Positions 32,438 to 42,178 of a stretch of 64,000 bases of DNA are shown piece after piece. Within the stretch, counting starts at the first letter, position 1. Every line of letters begins with the position of its first letter. The translations under genes and the position numbers were made by a program. The DNA is taken from NCBI RefSeq assembly GCF_008271655.1, contig NZ_VKKX01000055.1, forward strand, positions 1-64,000, given 5' to 3'. The notes beneath the pieces were generated by a model. The model made no database searches. It was not told the DNA's origin and saw only the letters and a program-made list of their open reading frames with translations. The stretch comes from Gemmobacter caeruleus (GTDB lineage: Bacteria > Pseudomonadota > Alphaproteobacteria > Rhodobacterales > Rhodobacteraceae).

Positions 32438-32620
32438 CGCCATCGCTTGGCCGGTCTCCTGGCTCGCGGATTAACACAGTCCTTCGCCTTCCCGGGCATT
32501 GGCCCAGTGGCACGATGAAGGACCGCTACCGCATACAGTCGCGGGGGCGGCTGAGGCCTTGGGCGCCGCAATTGGGTCCGCCCTTCCTCATTCCCGATTG
32601 AGTTCCAGGACTCTGCGCCC
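32438..32620 (-). promoter_or_regulatory. Cobalamin (AdoCbl) riboswitch
   Basis: On the minus strand the conserved pieces occur in order: CCCCCGCGACUGU, GUGCCACUGGG (32503-32513) and the B12 box GCCAGGAGACCGGCC (32449-32463). A hairpin CCCGTC/GACGGG (32410-32427) lies between the aptamer and the cbtB ribosome-binding site and is a candidate expression platform. B12 binding would shut off cbtB-cbtA. Aptamer ends are approximate. Confidence 0.9.
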
Positions 32621-32673
32621 CTTGAACACCAAACAATGAGAGCTTTGCGCCGAACCCCCGCGAAGTCAACTGA

Positions 32674-33135
32674 CTACCGGGAGTGAAAATGCTGCACCGG
32701 TACTGCTTTGCCGCTCTGCTGTGTCGTGCAATCAGATCCATGCTCCACCCCGTGCCCGAGGTCAGCCAGGATTGGGCAGTCGGGCCGGTGATCGCCGCAG
32801 CATGCGTCGGCTAGGTGGCGCAGTGTGTCGATCATGGCCTGCATCTCGCGCACCTTCCGTTCGAGGCCGTCGATCTGGTCCGTCGCAAGGCGTTTCACAT
32901 CCGCGCTTTGACGGGTCCGGTCGCGCCAGAGTGCCAGAAGCTCTTCGATCTTCTCGACCGAAAAGCCAAGGTCGCGGGACCGACGAATGAACCGCAGCAT
33001 CTGCACTTCAGTCGGAGAGTAGACGCGGTAGCCTGATCCGGTCCGCCCTGCGGTGGGAATAAGGCGAATAGATTCGTAGTAGCGGATCATTTTGGCCGAC
33101 ACGCCCGAGGCCTTTGCCGCTTCACCAATGTTCAT
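32674..33135 (-). CDS. cueR: CueR-type Cu(I)-sensing MerR activator
   Basis: 153 residues from ATG 33135; the SD AAGGAGG is seven bases upstream, which excludes the ATG at 33141. MNIGEAAKASGVSAKMIRYYE is the MerR winged helix, followed by the dimer coil. The metal loop ACCGDHRPDCPIL has the two Cys spaced as in CueR (C-x7-C). It ends with a His-containing tail (HGSDCTT, VQHFHSR). It follows copA by 13 bases in the same operon, so autoregulation is likely. Known CueR activates copA-type promoters with 19-bp spacing. Confidence 0.92.
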   Translation of the reverse strand: MNIGEAAKASGVSAKMIRYYESIRLIPTAGRTGSGYRVYSPTEVQMLRFIRRSRDLGFSVEKIEELLALWRDRTRQSADVKRLATDQIDGLERKVREMQAMIDTLRHLADACCGDHRPDCPILADLGHGVEHGSDCTTQQSGKAVPVQHFHSR

Positions 33136-33148
33136 GATCATGCCTCCT

Positions 33149-35626
33149 TCAATGCACAACTGCGGCCTGGAACCGCCGCAGCCGGAGGGCGTTTCCAAGA
33201 ACAAAGACCGACGACAAGGCCATCGCGGCGGCAGCGAAGATCGGTGACAGAAGAACGCCGAAGCTCGGCCACAGCACGCCCGCGGCAACAGGGATCAAGG
33301 CAGCGTTATAGGCAAAGGCCCAGAAGAGGTTCTGCCGGATGTTGCGCATCACGGCCTTGGACAGCGCGATGGCGTCCGATACCGCCGTCAGGCGACCGGT
33401 CATGAGCACGACGTCCGCCGCCTCGATTGCTACGTCGGTCCCCGTTCCGACAGCAAGGCCAACGTCAGCCTCGGCCAGGGCCGGGGCATCATTGATGCCG
33501 TCGCCGACATAGGCGAGCTGTCCCAACGCCTTCAGTCGCTTGACTGCGGCGACCTTGCCGTCCGGCAGCACTTCGGCCACGATCTCGTCGATGCCGAGTT
33601 GGCGGGCGATGGCGCCTGCGGTGCGGGCGTTGTCGCCAGTGATCATCGCAACTTTCAGCCCCATAGTGTGCAGGGCGCGGATTGCCGTTGGCGTGGTCTC
33701 CTTGATCGGGTCCGCGACAGCAAGGATGGCAGCGAGTTTGCCGTCGATGGCGGCATAGAGCGGCGACTTGCCTTCGTCTCCCAATCGAGCGGCAGTATTC
33801 CCAAAGGGCGATACGTCAATCCCCAGTCGGGCCATGTAGCGATCAGCGCCGATCTCGATCCGCTGCCCGCCCGCCTGTGCAGTGACGCCGAAGCCGGTAA
33901 CGGAGTCGAAGGCTGTGACGGCGGGCAGGGACAAACCTTCGTCTTCTGCGGCCTTTACGATGGCGCGGGCGATCGGGTGCTCGGACTTCGCTTCGACGGC
34001 TGCCAAGAGTGACAGAACGGCGGCGCGATCGAAACCTGGTGCAAGATCGAGGTCGGTGAGGCTCGGCCTGCCCTCGGTTAGCGTGCCGGTCTTGTCGAGT
34101 GCCACGACCTTCACTCCCTGAAGAGACTGGAGCGCCTCGCCCTTGCGGAACAGCACCCCCATTTCGGCCCCGCGCCCGGTGCCCACCATGATCGAGGTCG
34201 GCGTGGCGAGGCCCATGGCGCAGGGGCAAGCGATGATCAGCACGGCTACGGCATTGACAAGACCGAAGGTCAACGCGGGGTCGGGGCCGAAGATCAGCCA
34301 AACGGCAAAGGTCAGTGCTGCAAGCGCCATCACTACCGGGACGAACCACATCGTGACCTTGTCGACGAGTGCCTGGATCGGCAGCTTGCCGCCCTGTGCC
34401 GCCTCGACCATGCGAATGATTTGAGCGAGCATCGTCGCCTCGCCCACCGCGGTGGCGCGGAACGTGAAGGCACCTGTCTGGTTTACAGTCCCGCCGGTTA
34501 CCCCATTCCCAGCGGTCTTCTCCACCGGCAGCGGCTCGCCCGAAATCATGCTCTCGTCGATCCAGCTTGCGCCAGTCATTACCTCGCCATCGACTGGCAC
34601 CCGCTCACCGGGACGGACCTCGACGACATCTCCCGGGCGCACCTCGGAAACAGGCACCTCGACCACCCCGCCGCTGCGGATCACCCGGGCTGTCTTGGCC
34701 TGTAGGCCGACCAGCCGCTTGATCGCCTCGGACGTGCGTCCTTTGGCGCGCGCTTCGAGGTAGCGACCGAGCAGGATCAGCGTGACGATCACCGCCGCCG
34801 CCTCGTAGTAGACATATGTTGTCCCGGCAGGCAGGAGCCCTGGAGCGAAGGTGGCGACCAGCGAATAGCCGTAGGCGGCCGAGGTGCCGACGGCGACCAG
34901 GCTGTTCATGTCGGGGGTGAGGCGGGCAAGCGCAGGCAGGCCCTTGCGGAAAAAGCGCAAGCCGGGGCCGAAGAGGACTGCCGAGGTCAGGGCGAACTGC
35001 AAATACCAACTGTTCTGCATCCCGATCGTGTTCATTACGGCCATGTGGACCGACATGAACAGGTGCGACCCCATTTCCAGAACGAAGACCGGTAACGAAA
35101 GGGCGGCAGCGATTACAACATCTCGCTTCAGCAACGCTTCTTCTGCGGCCTTTTTCGCTGTCGCGCCATCATGCGCAGCCATAGCTGGGGCTGCGGGGCG
35201 GGCGTCATATCCCGCGTCTGCTACCGCTCGGGTCAGCGCCGCCACATCGGCCGATCCTCGCACTGTTGCCCGCTCGGTAGCCAGATTGACGGTGGCAGAC
35301 GCTACCCCCGGCACTGATGCCAACGCCCGTTCGACCCTCGCCACGCAAGAGGCACAGGTCATGCCTTCGATAGCGAGATCGATGGGCTTTGCTGGCACAT
35401 CGTAGCCCGCATCTTCGACGGCCCTCACCAACGCACCGCGATCGAGCGCCACGCCCGTAACCTCGGCTCGCTCGGTGGCAAGGTTAACTGATGCCGTCGT
35501 CACCCCCGGCACAGCTTTCAAAGCCCGTTCGACATGTGCGACGCAGGACGCGCAAGTCATCCCGTCGACGTCGATCGTCATAAGATCGGTATCAATTCGA
35601 GACGATTGCTTTGCGAGCATGTTCAT
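33149..35626 (-). CDS. copA: CopA Cu(I)-exporting P1B-1 ATPase
   Basis: 825 residues from ATG 35626 (AAAGGA upstream). Two N-terminal HMA domains, each with [24 protein letters not shown]. The transport site has [13 protein letters not shown], the phosphorylation site DKTGTLTEG, and later [16 protein letters not shown]. It pumps Cu(I) to the periplasm. Divergent from copZ, and followed by cueR in the same operon. A CueR-type promoter is found at 35661-35691. Confidence 0.96.
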   Translation of the reverse strand: MNMLAKQSSRIDTDLMTIDVDGMTCASCVAHVERALKAVPGVTTASVNLATERAEVTGVALDRGALVRAVEDAGYDVPAKPIDLAIEGMTCASCVARVERALASVPGVASATVNLATERATVRGSADVAALTRAVADAGYDARPAAPAMAAHDGATAKKAAEEALLKRDVVIAAALSLPVFVLEMGSHLFMSVHMAVMNTIGMQNSWYLQFALTSAVLFGPGLRFFRKGLPALARLTPDMNSLVAVGTSAAYGYSLVATFAPGLLPAGTTYVYYEAAAVIVTLILLGRYLEARAKGRTSEAIKRLVGLQAKTARVIRSGGVVEVPVSEVRPGDVVEVRPGERVPVDGEVMTGASWIDESMISGEPLPVEKTAGNGVTGGTVNQTGAFTFRATAVGEATMLAQIIRMVEAAQGGKLPIQALVDKVTMWFVPVVMALAALTFAVWLIFGPDPALTFGLVNAVAVLIIACPCAMGLATPTSIMVGTGRGAEMGVLFRKGEALQSLQGVKVVALDKTGTLTEGRPSLTDLDLAPGFDRAAVLSLLAAVEAKSEHPIARAIVKAAEDEGLSLPAVTAFDSVTGFGVTAQAGGQRIEIGADRYMARLGIDVSPFGNTAARLGDEGKSPLYAAIDGKLAAILAVADPIKETTPTAIRALHTMGLKVAMITGDNARTAGAIARQLGIDEIVAEVLPDGKVAAVKRLKALGQLAYVGDGINDAPALAEADVGLAVGTGTDVAIEAADVVLMTGRLTAVSDAIALSKAVMRNIRQNLFWAFAYNAALIPVAAGVLWPSFGVLLSPIFAAAAMALSSVFVLGNALRLRRFQAAVVH

Positions 35627-35660
35627 CACGGAATTCCTTTCAGGGATGCCTCCGCCGTAT

Positions 35661-35691
35661 GAGATACGGCTTCCCATTATGGTAAGGTCAA
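35661..35691 (-). promoter_or_regulatory. CueR-type promoter of copA
   Basis: On the minus strand -35 TTGACC, 19-bp spacer containing CTTAC-N4-GGGAAG, -10 TATCTC. It is closely similar to the plus-strand box at 35729-35759. Confidence 0.75.
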
Positions 35692-35728
35692 GGGGCAACC
35701 TGAGATTCGTCATCACGGCTTTGTGGGC

Positions 35729-35759
35729 TTGACCTTACAACCGTGGGAAGCCCTATCTG
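35729..35759 (+). promoter_or_regulatory. CueR-type promoter of copZ
   Basis: -35 TTGACC, 19-bp spacer with CTTACAACCGTGGGAAG, -10 TATCTG. Together with the divergent copA box it makes two back-to-back CueR sites 37 bp apart. Confidence 0.75.
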
Positions 35760-35794
35760 ATGACGCATGAGGCAAAACCCTGAAGGAGGCACTC

Positions 35795-35983
35795 ATGAAG
35801 TTCCATATCGAGAACATGACCTGTGGCGGTTGCGCCAACAGTGTGACGAGGGCGATCCAGTCGGTGGATCCGGCCGCCGACGTCAAGGCGGACCCCAGCA
35901 CGCAGAAGGTCGAAGTCACGTCCGCAGTTGCGCGTGATCGGCTGGTCGCGGCCCTGACCAAGGTTGGCTACGCCCCTGCCTGA
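35795..35983 (+). CDS. copZ: CopZ-like copper metallochaperone (HMA domain)
   Basis: 62 residues with one HMA fold and the Cu(I) site NMTCGGCANSVTRAI; SD AAGGAGG five bases upstream. It hands Cu(I) to CopA or CueR in the cytoplasm. First gene downstream of the plus-strand CueR box, with DUF305 31 bases later. Function is well supported; the gene name is by similarity of role. Confidence 0.85.
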   Translation: MKFHIENMTCGGCANSVTRAIQSVDPAADVKADPSTQKVEVTSAVARDRLVAALTKVGYAPA

Positions 35984-36013
35984 AGCATCCAAAACAATAC
36001 AGGACATCCGAAA

Positions 36014-36430
36014 ATGAAAAAACGCACAGTAGTGCTCTCCGCAGCAGCCATTGCCGTTGTTGGCGGCCTTGCCATCGCCCAGACCATGGAAGGGATGGAC
36101 CATTCTAACATGGGCGGAATGGGAGACATGGGCATGATGAGCCACACGTCGCTGATCCCGCCGGAACTCGCCGACAATCCGGCCGCACAGGCCTATGCCG
36201 CCGCCATGGATAAGATGATGGCCGACATGATGGTCCCATATACAGGCGATGCGGACGTCGACTTTGTGCGAGGCATGATCCCGCACCACGAAGCCGCAGT
36301 CGCCATGGCGCAGATCCAGCTGGAACATGGAACCGACCCTGAAATCCGCAAGCTCGCGGAAGAGGTGATCGCGGCTCAGGAAGCCGAGATTGCCGAGATG
36401 AAGGCCTGGCTCGCCGCACGCGGCCTGTAA
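36014..36430 (+). CDS. DUF305 periplasmic copper-binding protein (CopM-like)
   Basis: 138 residues with a signal peptide (ending VVGGLAIAQ) and a Met-rich front, [20 protein letters not shown]. The conserved DUF305 core, [25 protein letters not shown], supplies His ligands. Family members bind Cu in the periplasm and are found in copper-resistance clusters. It follows copZ by 30 bases and precedes copB, so a copZ-DUF305-copB operon is likely. Confidence 0.85.
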   Translation: MKKRTVVLSAAAIAVVGGLAIAQTMEGMDHSNMGGMGDMGMMSHTSLIPPELADNPAAQAYAAAMDKMMADMMVPYTGDADVDFVRGMIPHHEAAVAMAQIQLEHGTDPEIRKLAEEVIAAQEAEIAEMKAWLAARGL

Positions 36431-36530
36431 GGCTCTTCAGTGGCGTGCGGGGTGGCTTGCTCCCGGCCATCCCGCCGCCCGACTGGCAGGGGCTCTTGAT
36501 CCACCCTGGCAACGTGAAAGGAGCGCAGCT

Positions 36531-38627
36531 ATGTCGGATGCACACCGGAACAAGCATCATCAGCATGGACATGGGATCGCAGCGGGCTCTGGGCCCGCCG
36601 ACGTTCAGTCGGGCGCTTCGGCAGCCACTGATGAGAGACCTGCAACTGCACATGCAGGACACCATGCCGGGCATGGCGACATGGTCGCCGACTATCAGCG
36701 CAGGTTCTGGGTCTCGCTGGTACTCACGATCCCTGTTCTGATCCTTTCGCCCATGGTGCGCGACTTTGCGGCGCAGGGGATGACGCCGCTGTTTACCGCC
36801 GAGGAGTGGGTCGCACTTGCCCTGTCCTCCATCATCTACTTCTGGGGCGGTTGGCCTTTCCTGACTGGCGCGCTTCCGGAGATCCGGACGGGCCGTCCTG
36901 GGATGATGACGCTGGTCGCACTGGCGATCTCGACCGCGTATTTCTATTCCGCCGCCGTCACGCTGGGCCTGCCTGGTGGTGAGCCGTTCTATTGGGAACT
37001 GGCCACGCTGGTGACCATCATGCTGCTGGGTCACTGGCTGGAAATGCGGTCGGTTCTCGGTGCATCGCGGGCGCTGGAGGAACTGGTGCGCCTCTTGCCC
37101 GACACCGCGCTGCGGGTGACGGCCGATGGCGGCACCGAGGAGGTGGCGGTGGCGGCGCTGATCGCCGGCGACCGGGTGGTGATCCGCCCGGGCGCGAAGG
37201 TGCCAGTGGACGGCGTGATCACCGACGGCGTCTCGTCGTTCAATGAGGCGATGCTGACGGGCGAGTCGAAGCCCGTGACGCGCACGGCCGGCGAGACCGT
37301 TATCGGCGGGGCGGTCAACGGCGAGGGCGCGGTCACCATCGAGGTCAAGGCAACTGGGGAGGCGACCTACCTTTCGCAGGTCATCGCCATGGTAAAGGCC
37401 GCGCAGAACAGCCGGTCGCGCACCCAGGACCTTGCCACCCGCGCGGCCGCAGTTCTGACCTGGGTCGCCATCACCGTCGGCCTGGGTTCGTTCGTCTGGT
37501 GGATCTGGGCGGGCGAAAGCGTCACCTTCGCACTGGAGCGGATGGTGACGGTGATGGTCATTGCCTGCCCCCACGCGCTTGGCCTTGCCGTGCCGCTGGT
37601 GGTGGCAGTCTCGACGTCGCTGGCGGCCAAAAACGGCCTCCTGATCCGCGACCGCGCAGCCTTTGAGCGGGCGCGCGACCTGAACGCTGTGGTGTTCGAC
37701 AAGACAGGTACACTGACCGAGGGGCGGTTCGGGGTCAGCGATATCGTCATGCTCGACGGTGGCGATGCAGCAGTGGCGCTGCGCATGGCAGCTTCGGTCG
37801 AAAGCCAGTCGCAGCACCCGATCGCGCAAGGCATCGTGGCCGATGCCAAGGCCAGGGGGATCGACTTTCCCGCCCCGGAGGGGCTGCACAGCATTACTGG
37901 CGCCGGCGTCACCGCTCGGGTGGACGGAGAGGACGTGGCCATCGTCAGCCCCGGCCACCTGCGTCGGCAGAACACCCCTGTGACAGATCCGCGCCTTGCG
38001 GCACTGGAGGAGGCGGGCAAGACAGTTGTTGTCCTTGTGAGGGGCGGCAAGCCGCAAGCACTCTTCGCGTTGGCCGACATCGTGCGGTCGGAATCTCGCG
38101 ATGTTGTGGCGCGCCTCAAAGCCAGGGGTGTGCAGTCGATCATGATGACGGGTGATGCGGAAGGCGTAGCCCGGTCGGTCGCAACCGAGCTGGGGCTGGA
38201 CGAATACTTCGCTCAGGTCCTGCCCGATCAGAAGGCGGCCCGGGTCAAGGAATTGCGTGCCCGGGGACTGAAGGTTGCTATGGTCGGTGACGGTGTCAAC
38301 GACGCCCCGGCGTTGGTCGAGGCCGATCTTGGCATCGCCATCGGCGCGGGCACGGATGTGGCGGTAGAATCAGCCGATGTCGTACTCGTCCGCTCCGACC
38401 CGCGTGATGTCGAGGCCATTCTCGGCCTGTCGCGGGCCACCTACAACAAGATGGTGCAGAACCTGATCTGGGCCACAGGATACAATGCGTTTGCAATTCC
38501 GATGGCCGCGGGGATCACATTCGGCACAGGATTCCTGATGACGCCGGCCGTCGGGGCCGTGTTCATGTCGGCGTCCACCATAATCGTCGCCATCAACGCC
38601 CAGCTTTTGCGGCGCTATCGGGGCTGA
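36531..38627 (+). CDS. copB: CopB-type P1B-3 Cu(I/II)/Ag ATPase
   Basis: 698 residues with a His-rich N-terminus (HRNKHHQHGHG, HAGHHAGHGD) in place of an HMA domain. The transport site is IACPHALGLAVPLV, CPH rather than CPC, which defines the P1B-3 class. [25 protein letters not shown] and a C-terminal MSASTIIVAINAQLLRR complete it. SD AAAGGAGC. It should extrude copper together with CopA. It ends eight bases from a convergent gene at 38636. Confidence 0.93.
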   Translation: MSDAHRNKHHQHGHGIAAGSGPADVQSGASAATDERPATAHAGHHAGHGDMVADYQRRFWVSLVLTIPVLILSPMVRDFAAQGMTPLFTAEEWVALALSSIIYFWGGWPFLTGALPEIRTGRPGMMTLVALAISTAYFYSAAVTLGLPGGEPFYWELATLVTIMLLGHWLEMRSVLGASRALEELVRLLPDTALRVTADGGTEEVAVAALIAGDRVVIRPGAKVPVDGVITDGVSSFNEAMLTGESKPVTRTAGETVIGGAVNGEGAVTIEVKATGEATYLSQVIAMVKAAQNSRSRTQDLATRAAAVLTWVAITVGLGSFVWWIWAGESVTFALERMVTVMVIACPHALGLAVPLVVAVSTSLAAKNGLLIRDRAAFERARDLNAVVFDKTGTLTEGRFGVSDIVMLDGGDAAVALRMAASVESQSQHPIAQGIVADAKARGIDFPAPEGLHSITGAGVTARVDGEDVAIVSPGHLRRQNTPVTDPRLAALEEAGKTVVVLVRGGKPQALFALADIVRSESRDVVARLKARGVQSIMMTGDAEGVARSVATELGLDEYFAQVLPDQKAARVKELRARGLKVAMVGDGVNDAPALVEADLGIAIGAGTDVAVESADVVLVRSDPRDVEAILGLSRATYNKMVQNLIWATGYNAFAIPMAAGITFGTGFLMTPAVGAVFMSASTIIVAINAQLLRRYRG

Positions 38628-38635
38628 CGCTCCGG

Positions 38636-39220
38636 TCACATGCCATGCAGCCCGTGCAGGCTGCCGGTGAGCAGGACCGGCGCCAGCAGGGGCGCCGCAA
38701 CGGCAAGGACCAGTGCACGGTCGCGCCATCTTTCCAGACGCCAGCAAAGAAAGCTGGTCAGCCCCACGACCAGCGCAACTTCGAACATCCCGAAGGCCTC
38801 GCCGTAGAACTGCGGATTCCAATAGCTGACCGGACTGCGGAAAACCCAGTCCGAGACAGGCCAGAGCTGGCGGCGGGCATCATCGTGATGTGTCAGAAAG
38901 TCCGCAAGGGCATGCAGAAGACCGGCGCCCGCGAAGGCGCGCAGGATCAGACGTCTGCGCCAGAGTGCCAACCCGAGCAGACTTCCCCAGACGAAAAAGC
39001 TGTGGTCCACGGCGAAGACAGCCTGCCAGCTCTCCGAAAAGAACAGTGTGCTGAAGACCTCATGTTCCGGAATGCCTGAAACGCGGGTTGACCAAAGGAC
39101 CATTGCAAACATCGGAAGGTCCGGAGCGAGCCCACCTGCGAGCGCGGCCCCCAGGGTTGCGATGCAGAGGGGTCGTGCGAAGATTGCAGCCCCGATCAGC
39201 ATGTGGGACGGCGTGTTCAT
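38636..39220 (-). CDS. Membrane protein resembling YdjM/DUF457 metal-dependent hydrolases
   Basis: 194 residues, about five helices. The start MNTPSHMLIGAAIF and the block LLHALADFLTHHDDARR with His/Asp residues resemble membrane-bound metal-dependent hydrolases (YdjM-like), though no full match is claimed. ATG 39220 follows the DsbA-like stop by four bases, so it belongs to the operon 40891-38636. Function unknown; location in a copper/envelope gene group is its main clue. Confidence 0.6.
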   Translation of the reverse strand: MNTPSHMLIGAAIFARPLCIATLGAALAGGLAPDLPMFAMVLWSTRVSGIPEHEVFSTLFFSESWQAVFAVDHSFFVWGSLLGLALWRRRLILRAFAGAGLLHALADFLTHHDDARRQLWPVSDWVFRSPVSYWNPQFYGEAFGMFEVALVVGLTSFLCWRLERWRDRALVLAVAAPLLAPVLLTGSLHGLHGM

Positions 39221-39224
39221 CGGG

Positions 39225-39992
39225 TCAGCAAACTGGCGCTGCCTGGGCAGCCTCGTCTTCCACAATCCGGCGAAGGAGCGCGTAAGGGATTGCGCCGTTC
39301 AGGACGGTCCGCCCGATTACAAGACCTGGCGTTCCGATGAAGCCAAAGACATCGGCGAGCGCTCGTGTTCGGTCCAACTCTTCCTGCACCTCTGCAGAAG
39401 CCATGTCTTTGGCCAGCCGATCGACGTCGAGGCCGATATCCGCCGCCACCCTGAGGACGGAGGCTTCTTCGGCGACCAGAGGTGTTCGCATGAATCGACG
39501 CCGAAGTTCTGGTTGTTTGCCTTGCTTCGCGGCAGCGACCGACGCCCGCGCGGCAAGCTCGGAAGCGGGCCCGAAGATCGGAAGTTCATGCTGAACCAGC
39601 CGGAAGGATGCAGGATAATCGGCCATCAGCGTGTCGAGGTCTCGCTCCAGTGCCCGGCAGTAGGGACAGCGGAACTCGCTGAAATAGGCAATGGGAACGA
39701 CCCCCTCAGAACCGCTGTTGCCAAAGAGGGCAGGGCAGGGGTCAGCACGTACCGCTTCGGCACGCGCGCGGCGCTGGTCTGCATCCTGAGGCGGCGCATC
39801 GAGTCCGACAAGGGCCAGCGGTGTTCCGGAGGTCTGGCCAACCCCGTCAAGTCGGCGAAACGGCGGCAGATCCGCAATGTCTGCAAAGCGCGGCCCGCGG
39901 CCCGGGAGCCGGTCCCAGGGAAGAGCCCGCAGACCATAGATCACGGCAACGATCCCTCCGAAGACCAGAAGGTCGCGGCGTCTCACGGTCAC
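39225..39992 (-). CDS. DsbA-family periplasmic thiol oxidoreductase
   Basis: Starts at GTG 39992 in a GTGA overlap with the upstream stop (255 aa). An N-terminal twin-arginine-like/membrane segment (VRRRDLLVFGGIVAVIYGL) precedes a thioredoxin fold with CPYC in YFSEFRCPYCRALERDL and the cis-Pro loop IGTPGLVIG. It may form disulfides or keep thiols reduced in the periplasm; plasmid-borne copies next to L,D-transpeptidase suggest protection of its Cys nucleophile. Direction of redox activity not determined. Confidence 0.82.
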   Translation of the reverse strand: MTVRRRDLLVFGGIVAVIYGLRALPWDRLPGRGPRFADIADLPPFRRLDGVGQTSGTPLALVGLDAPPQDADQRRARAEAVRADPCPALFGNSGSEGVVPIAYFSEFRCPYCRALERDLDTLMADYPASFRLVQHELPIFGPASELAARASVAAAKQGKQPELRRRFMRTPLVAEEASVLRVAADIGLDVDRLAKDMASAEVQEELDRTRALADVFGFIGTPGLVIGRTVLNGAIPYALLRRIVEDEAAQAAPVC

Positions 39993-40552
39993 ACCACGGT
40001 TACAGGTGTTCCGACCGGCACCTGCTCGTAGAGCTGGATCACATGGTCGTTCAACATCCGGATGCAACCGTTCGACACGGACTGGCCGATGGACCACGGC
40101 TCGGTCGTACCATGGATTCGGTAGTAGGTATCGCGCCCTTCCCGGTAAAGGTAGAGTGCCCGCGCACCCAAGGGATTGTTTGGTCCCCCGGGCACGCCAT
40201 CGGCGAATTGGGCGTAGCGGTCAGGATTGCGGCGGATCATGTCGTTCGTCGGGCGCCAGGACGGCCATTCGGCCTTGCGCTCGATGACTGCCGATCCCTT
40301 GAATGCGAGGCCTGCCTTGCCCACGCCAACGCCGTAACGGATTGCACGCTCGGAGTCGAAGACATGGTAAAGAAAGAAGCTTCGCGGAAACACAAGGATC
40401 TGACCGGGTGCGTGCTGCTCGCGGACACGCACCTCACGCGGCTGGAACTCGTCGGCCAGCACGAACGGTTCTTGGGTATGGGCCCGCAGTATGCCGGGCG
40501 AGGACAGCGCCGCGACTGCGACTCCGCCGATAAGGGTGCGTCGGGTAATCAT
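39989..40552 (-). CDS. L,D-transpeptidase (YkuD/ErfK type), copy 1
   Basis: 187 residues, MITRRTLIGG resembling a Tat signal. The YkuD active-site block is HGTTEPWSIGQSVSNGCIRM, with catalytic Cys and His present. It cross-links meso-DAP residues in peptidoglycan or attaches lipoproteins. This copy differs in sequence from those at 41073 and 60905 (which have HDTRKIGRRSSNGCIG). It is the second gene of the minus-strand operon starting with the small secreted protein at 40891, followed by a DsbA-like gene. Confidence 0.88.
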   Translation of the reverse strand: MITRRTLIGGVAVAALSSPGILRAHTQEPFVLADEFQPREVRVREQHAPGQILVFPRSFFLYHVFDSERAIRYGVGVGKAGLAFKGSAVIERKAEWPSWRPTNDMIRRNPDRYAQFADGVPGGPNNPLGARALYLYREGRDTYYRIHGTTEPWSIGQSVSNGCIRMLNDHVIQLYEQVPVGTPVTVV

Positions 40553-40588
40553 GCTTTCTCCTGAGGGGAACGGAAAGAAGAGGTTCGC

Positions 40589-40891
40589 TCAGAGGATGTG
40601 TCGCGGGGGCGGCGTTCGGGGGGAAAGGCTGTGGCTGGGGGCCGCGAACGGCGTGATCTCGAAGCGAGATGAACCGGCACTTGCCATCAGGCTGAAGAGC
40701 TGGGGCTGGTCGGCAATAATAAGCTGACATACCCCGTGCCCAGACCCTTCACCACACAGGCCGTCCGGTATCAGGGGAGCCGCGTGAAGCGCATCCGCAT
40801 GGGCGCTGTGCGATGACCTGTCTGGGTGCGCCAACCCCATCAGGGAGGCGACCAGAAGGAAACTGCACAACAGGGCCATCATCGTCCGCAT
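40589..40891 (-). CDS. Small secreted protein, DUF2946-like
   Basis: 100 residues: signal peptide (LLCSFLLVASLMGLAHP), a few His, and two Cys in GLCGEGSGHGVCQLI. A low-complexity C-terminus follows. Similar small secreted ORFs of this kind open other metal gene groups here (15149, 41638, 50777). No family is certain. It is the first gene of a minus-strand operon with an L,D-transpeptidase and DsbA. A role in copper binding is only suggested. Confidence 0.5.
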   Translation of the reverse strand: MRTMMALLCSFLLVASLMGLAHPDRSSHSAHADALHAAPLIPDGLCGEGSGHGVCQLIIADQPQLFSLMASAGSSRFEITPFAAPSHSLSPRTPPPRHIL

Positions 40892-41020
40892 GGATCGATA
40901 TTAGCCTTTTGCACCTCGATAGCGGGTGATCACATGAGAGTGAGCAGCAGATTTCCCTGCATAATTGGCGAAAACGCAACGCATTCACCTGTTTGTGACC
41001 CGGCCGCGATGCAAAGCCGT

Positions 41021-41051
41021 TTGACCTTCCCACGTTGGAAGGAAGCAAACC
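41021..41051 (+). promoter_or_regulatory. CueR-like box before the envelope operon
   Basis: TTGACC (41021-41026) followed by TTCCCACGTTGGAAGG, a dyad very close to the textbook copA CueR operator. With a 19-bp spacer the -10 would be CAAACC, a poor match to TATAAT, so the promoter part is uncertain while the dyad is convincing. It lies 22 bp upstream of the L,D-transpeptidase start at 41073. Confidence 0.6.
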
Positions 41052-41072
41052 TTGCCCAAAAAGGAGCAGAAC

Positions 41073-41633
41073 ATGCGATTCACTCGACGGCTTTTTGTTG
41101 CCGGAGCACTTGCCGCGCCTTTCGTGACCGGTCGCGCCGCCAGCGCGTCGGAAGACACGCCGGGCCCGGTCCGTAACAACATCTCGGCTTTTCGCACCCA
41201 CGAGTGGCAGGATCACTTCGATGCTCTGGGCGTCGGGATCATCATCTCTGACACGACGGCCAAGGTCCTCCAGCACTGGACGAGCGACGGTCAAATGTAC
41301 CTCTACCCGACCTCGGTCCCGCTGTCGGACGAGCTGACCCGCCGGGGCTATACCGAGGTCGTCGAGAAACGGGTGAACCCGAGTTGGGCCCCGACACCGT
41401 CGATGCGGGAAAGGAACCCGGAATGGCCGGCCTTCGTGCCTGGCGGCGACCTGACCAACCCGCTCGGCACCCGCGCCCTTTACCTGTCGTGGCAATACTA
41501 CCGCATCCATGGTACACACGACACGCGCAAGATCGGTCGCCGCTCGTCGAACGGCTGCATCGGGCTCTACAACGAACATATCGAGGAAGTTTTCGACCGG
41601 ACGCCGGTCGGGACGCAAGTGAAGCTGATCTAG
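41073..41633 (+). CDS. L,D-transpeptidase, copy 2, first gene of the copper/envelope operon
   Basis: 186 residues from ATG 41073 (SD AAGGAG). FTRRLFVAGALAAPFVTG resembles a Tat signal. Active-site block GTHDTRKIGRRSSNGCIGLY has the nucleophilic Cys. N-terminal half (ISAFRTHEWQDHFDAL) is shared with the copy at 60905, which is a paralogue. Starts a tight series of plus-strand genes to 49349. Known biochemistry: L,D-transpeptidases are inhibited by copper at this Cys, so a copper-induced copy would be meaningful. Confidence 0.88.
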   Translation: MRFTRRLFVAGALAAPFVTGRAASASEDTPGPVRNNISAFRTHEWQDHFDALGVGIIISDTTAKVLQHWTSDGQMYLYPTSVPLSDELTRRGYTEVVEKRVNPSWAPTPSMRERNPEWPAFVPGGDLTNPLGTRALYLSWQYYRIHGTHDTRKIGRRSSNGCIGLYNEHIEEVFDRTPVGTQVKLI

Positions 41634-41637
41634 CAAG

Positions 41638-42012
41638 ATGAAACCTTCGTCGACCTCACCGAACCCACTCAAGAACCTGTTTTCGCGCGGGTCGTTTCGG
41701 TTCGTGTCGATGTGGCTTCTGTCCGTGGTGCTGACGCTTGGCTTGGTCCTCGGACAGACCGCAGAGGCGGGCCCGGTCGAGGATCATCATCCCGGCACGT
41801 CGGTCGAGATCGCGGGCAACGCCGGGCAAGAGACCGCGCCGGCACCTGCTTGCCACCCGGGCCTCGCCTGTTCTGTTTTCGTGCTGCCCGAGGGGCCGGT
41901 CACAGCACTGTCGTTGTCAATCGTGATCACTCTGCGACCGGACCTGACACAGTCGCAACGCCGCTTTGGCGGCCCGTCCGTCACCCTGCCTCCCCCCCGA
42001 ACCCGGATCTGA
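41638..42012 (+). CDS. Small secreted hypothetical protein
   Basis: 124 residues beginning five bases after the transpeptidase stop. A signal peptide (VSMWLLSVVLTLGLVLGQTAEA) then a short mature region with DHHPG, CHPGLACSVF and a Pro/Arg-rich tail. No family recognised; the His and Cys residues could bind metal. Conserved position behind an L,D-transpeptidase suggests relation to the other small secreted ORFs in this island. Confidence 0.5.
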   Translation: MKPSSTSPNPLKNLFSRGSFRFVSMWLLSVVLTLGLVLGQTAEAGPVEDHHPGTSVEIAGNAGQETAPAPACHPGLACSVFVLPEGPVTALSLSIVITLRPDLTQSQRRFGGPSVTLPPPRTRI

Positions 42013-42178
42013 CAGTCAGGCCGGACGTGCGTCTGACGGTTCGATAGGCTCTCCGCAGCTCTGTCGACAGTTCAATCTCTGTCAGCCTGACACCAGACAG
42101 TTGTGCAAGCCGCACGATCCGCCGGAAGGGCGGGTCGCGGGATCGGTCAACAACAAGAAACCAAGGGCAGTCAGGCAG

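Noticed and set aside
36105-38057. 650-residue minus-strand open frame
   Set aside because: Antisense to copB, whose P-type ATPase motifs are unmistakable.
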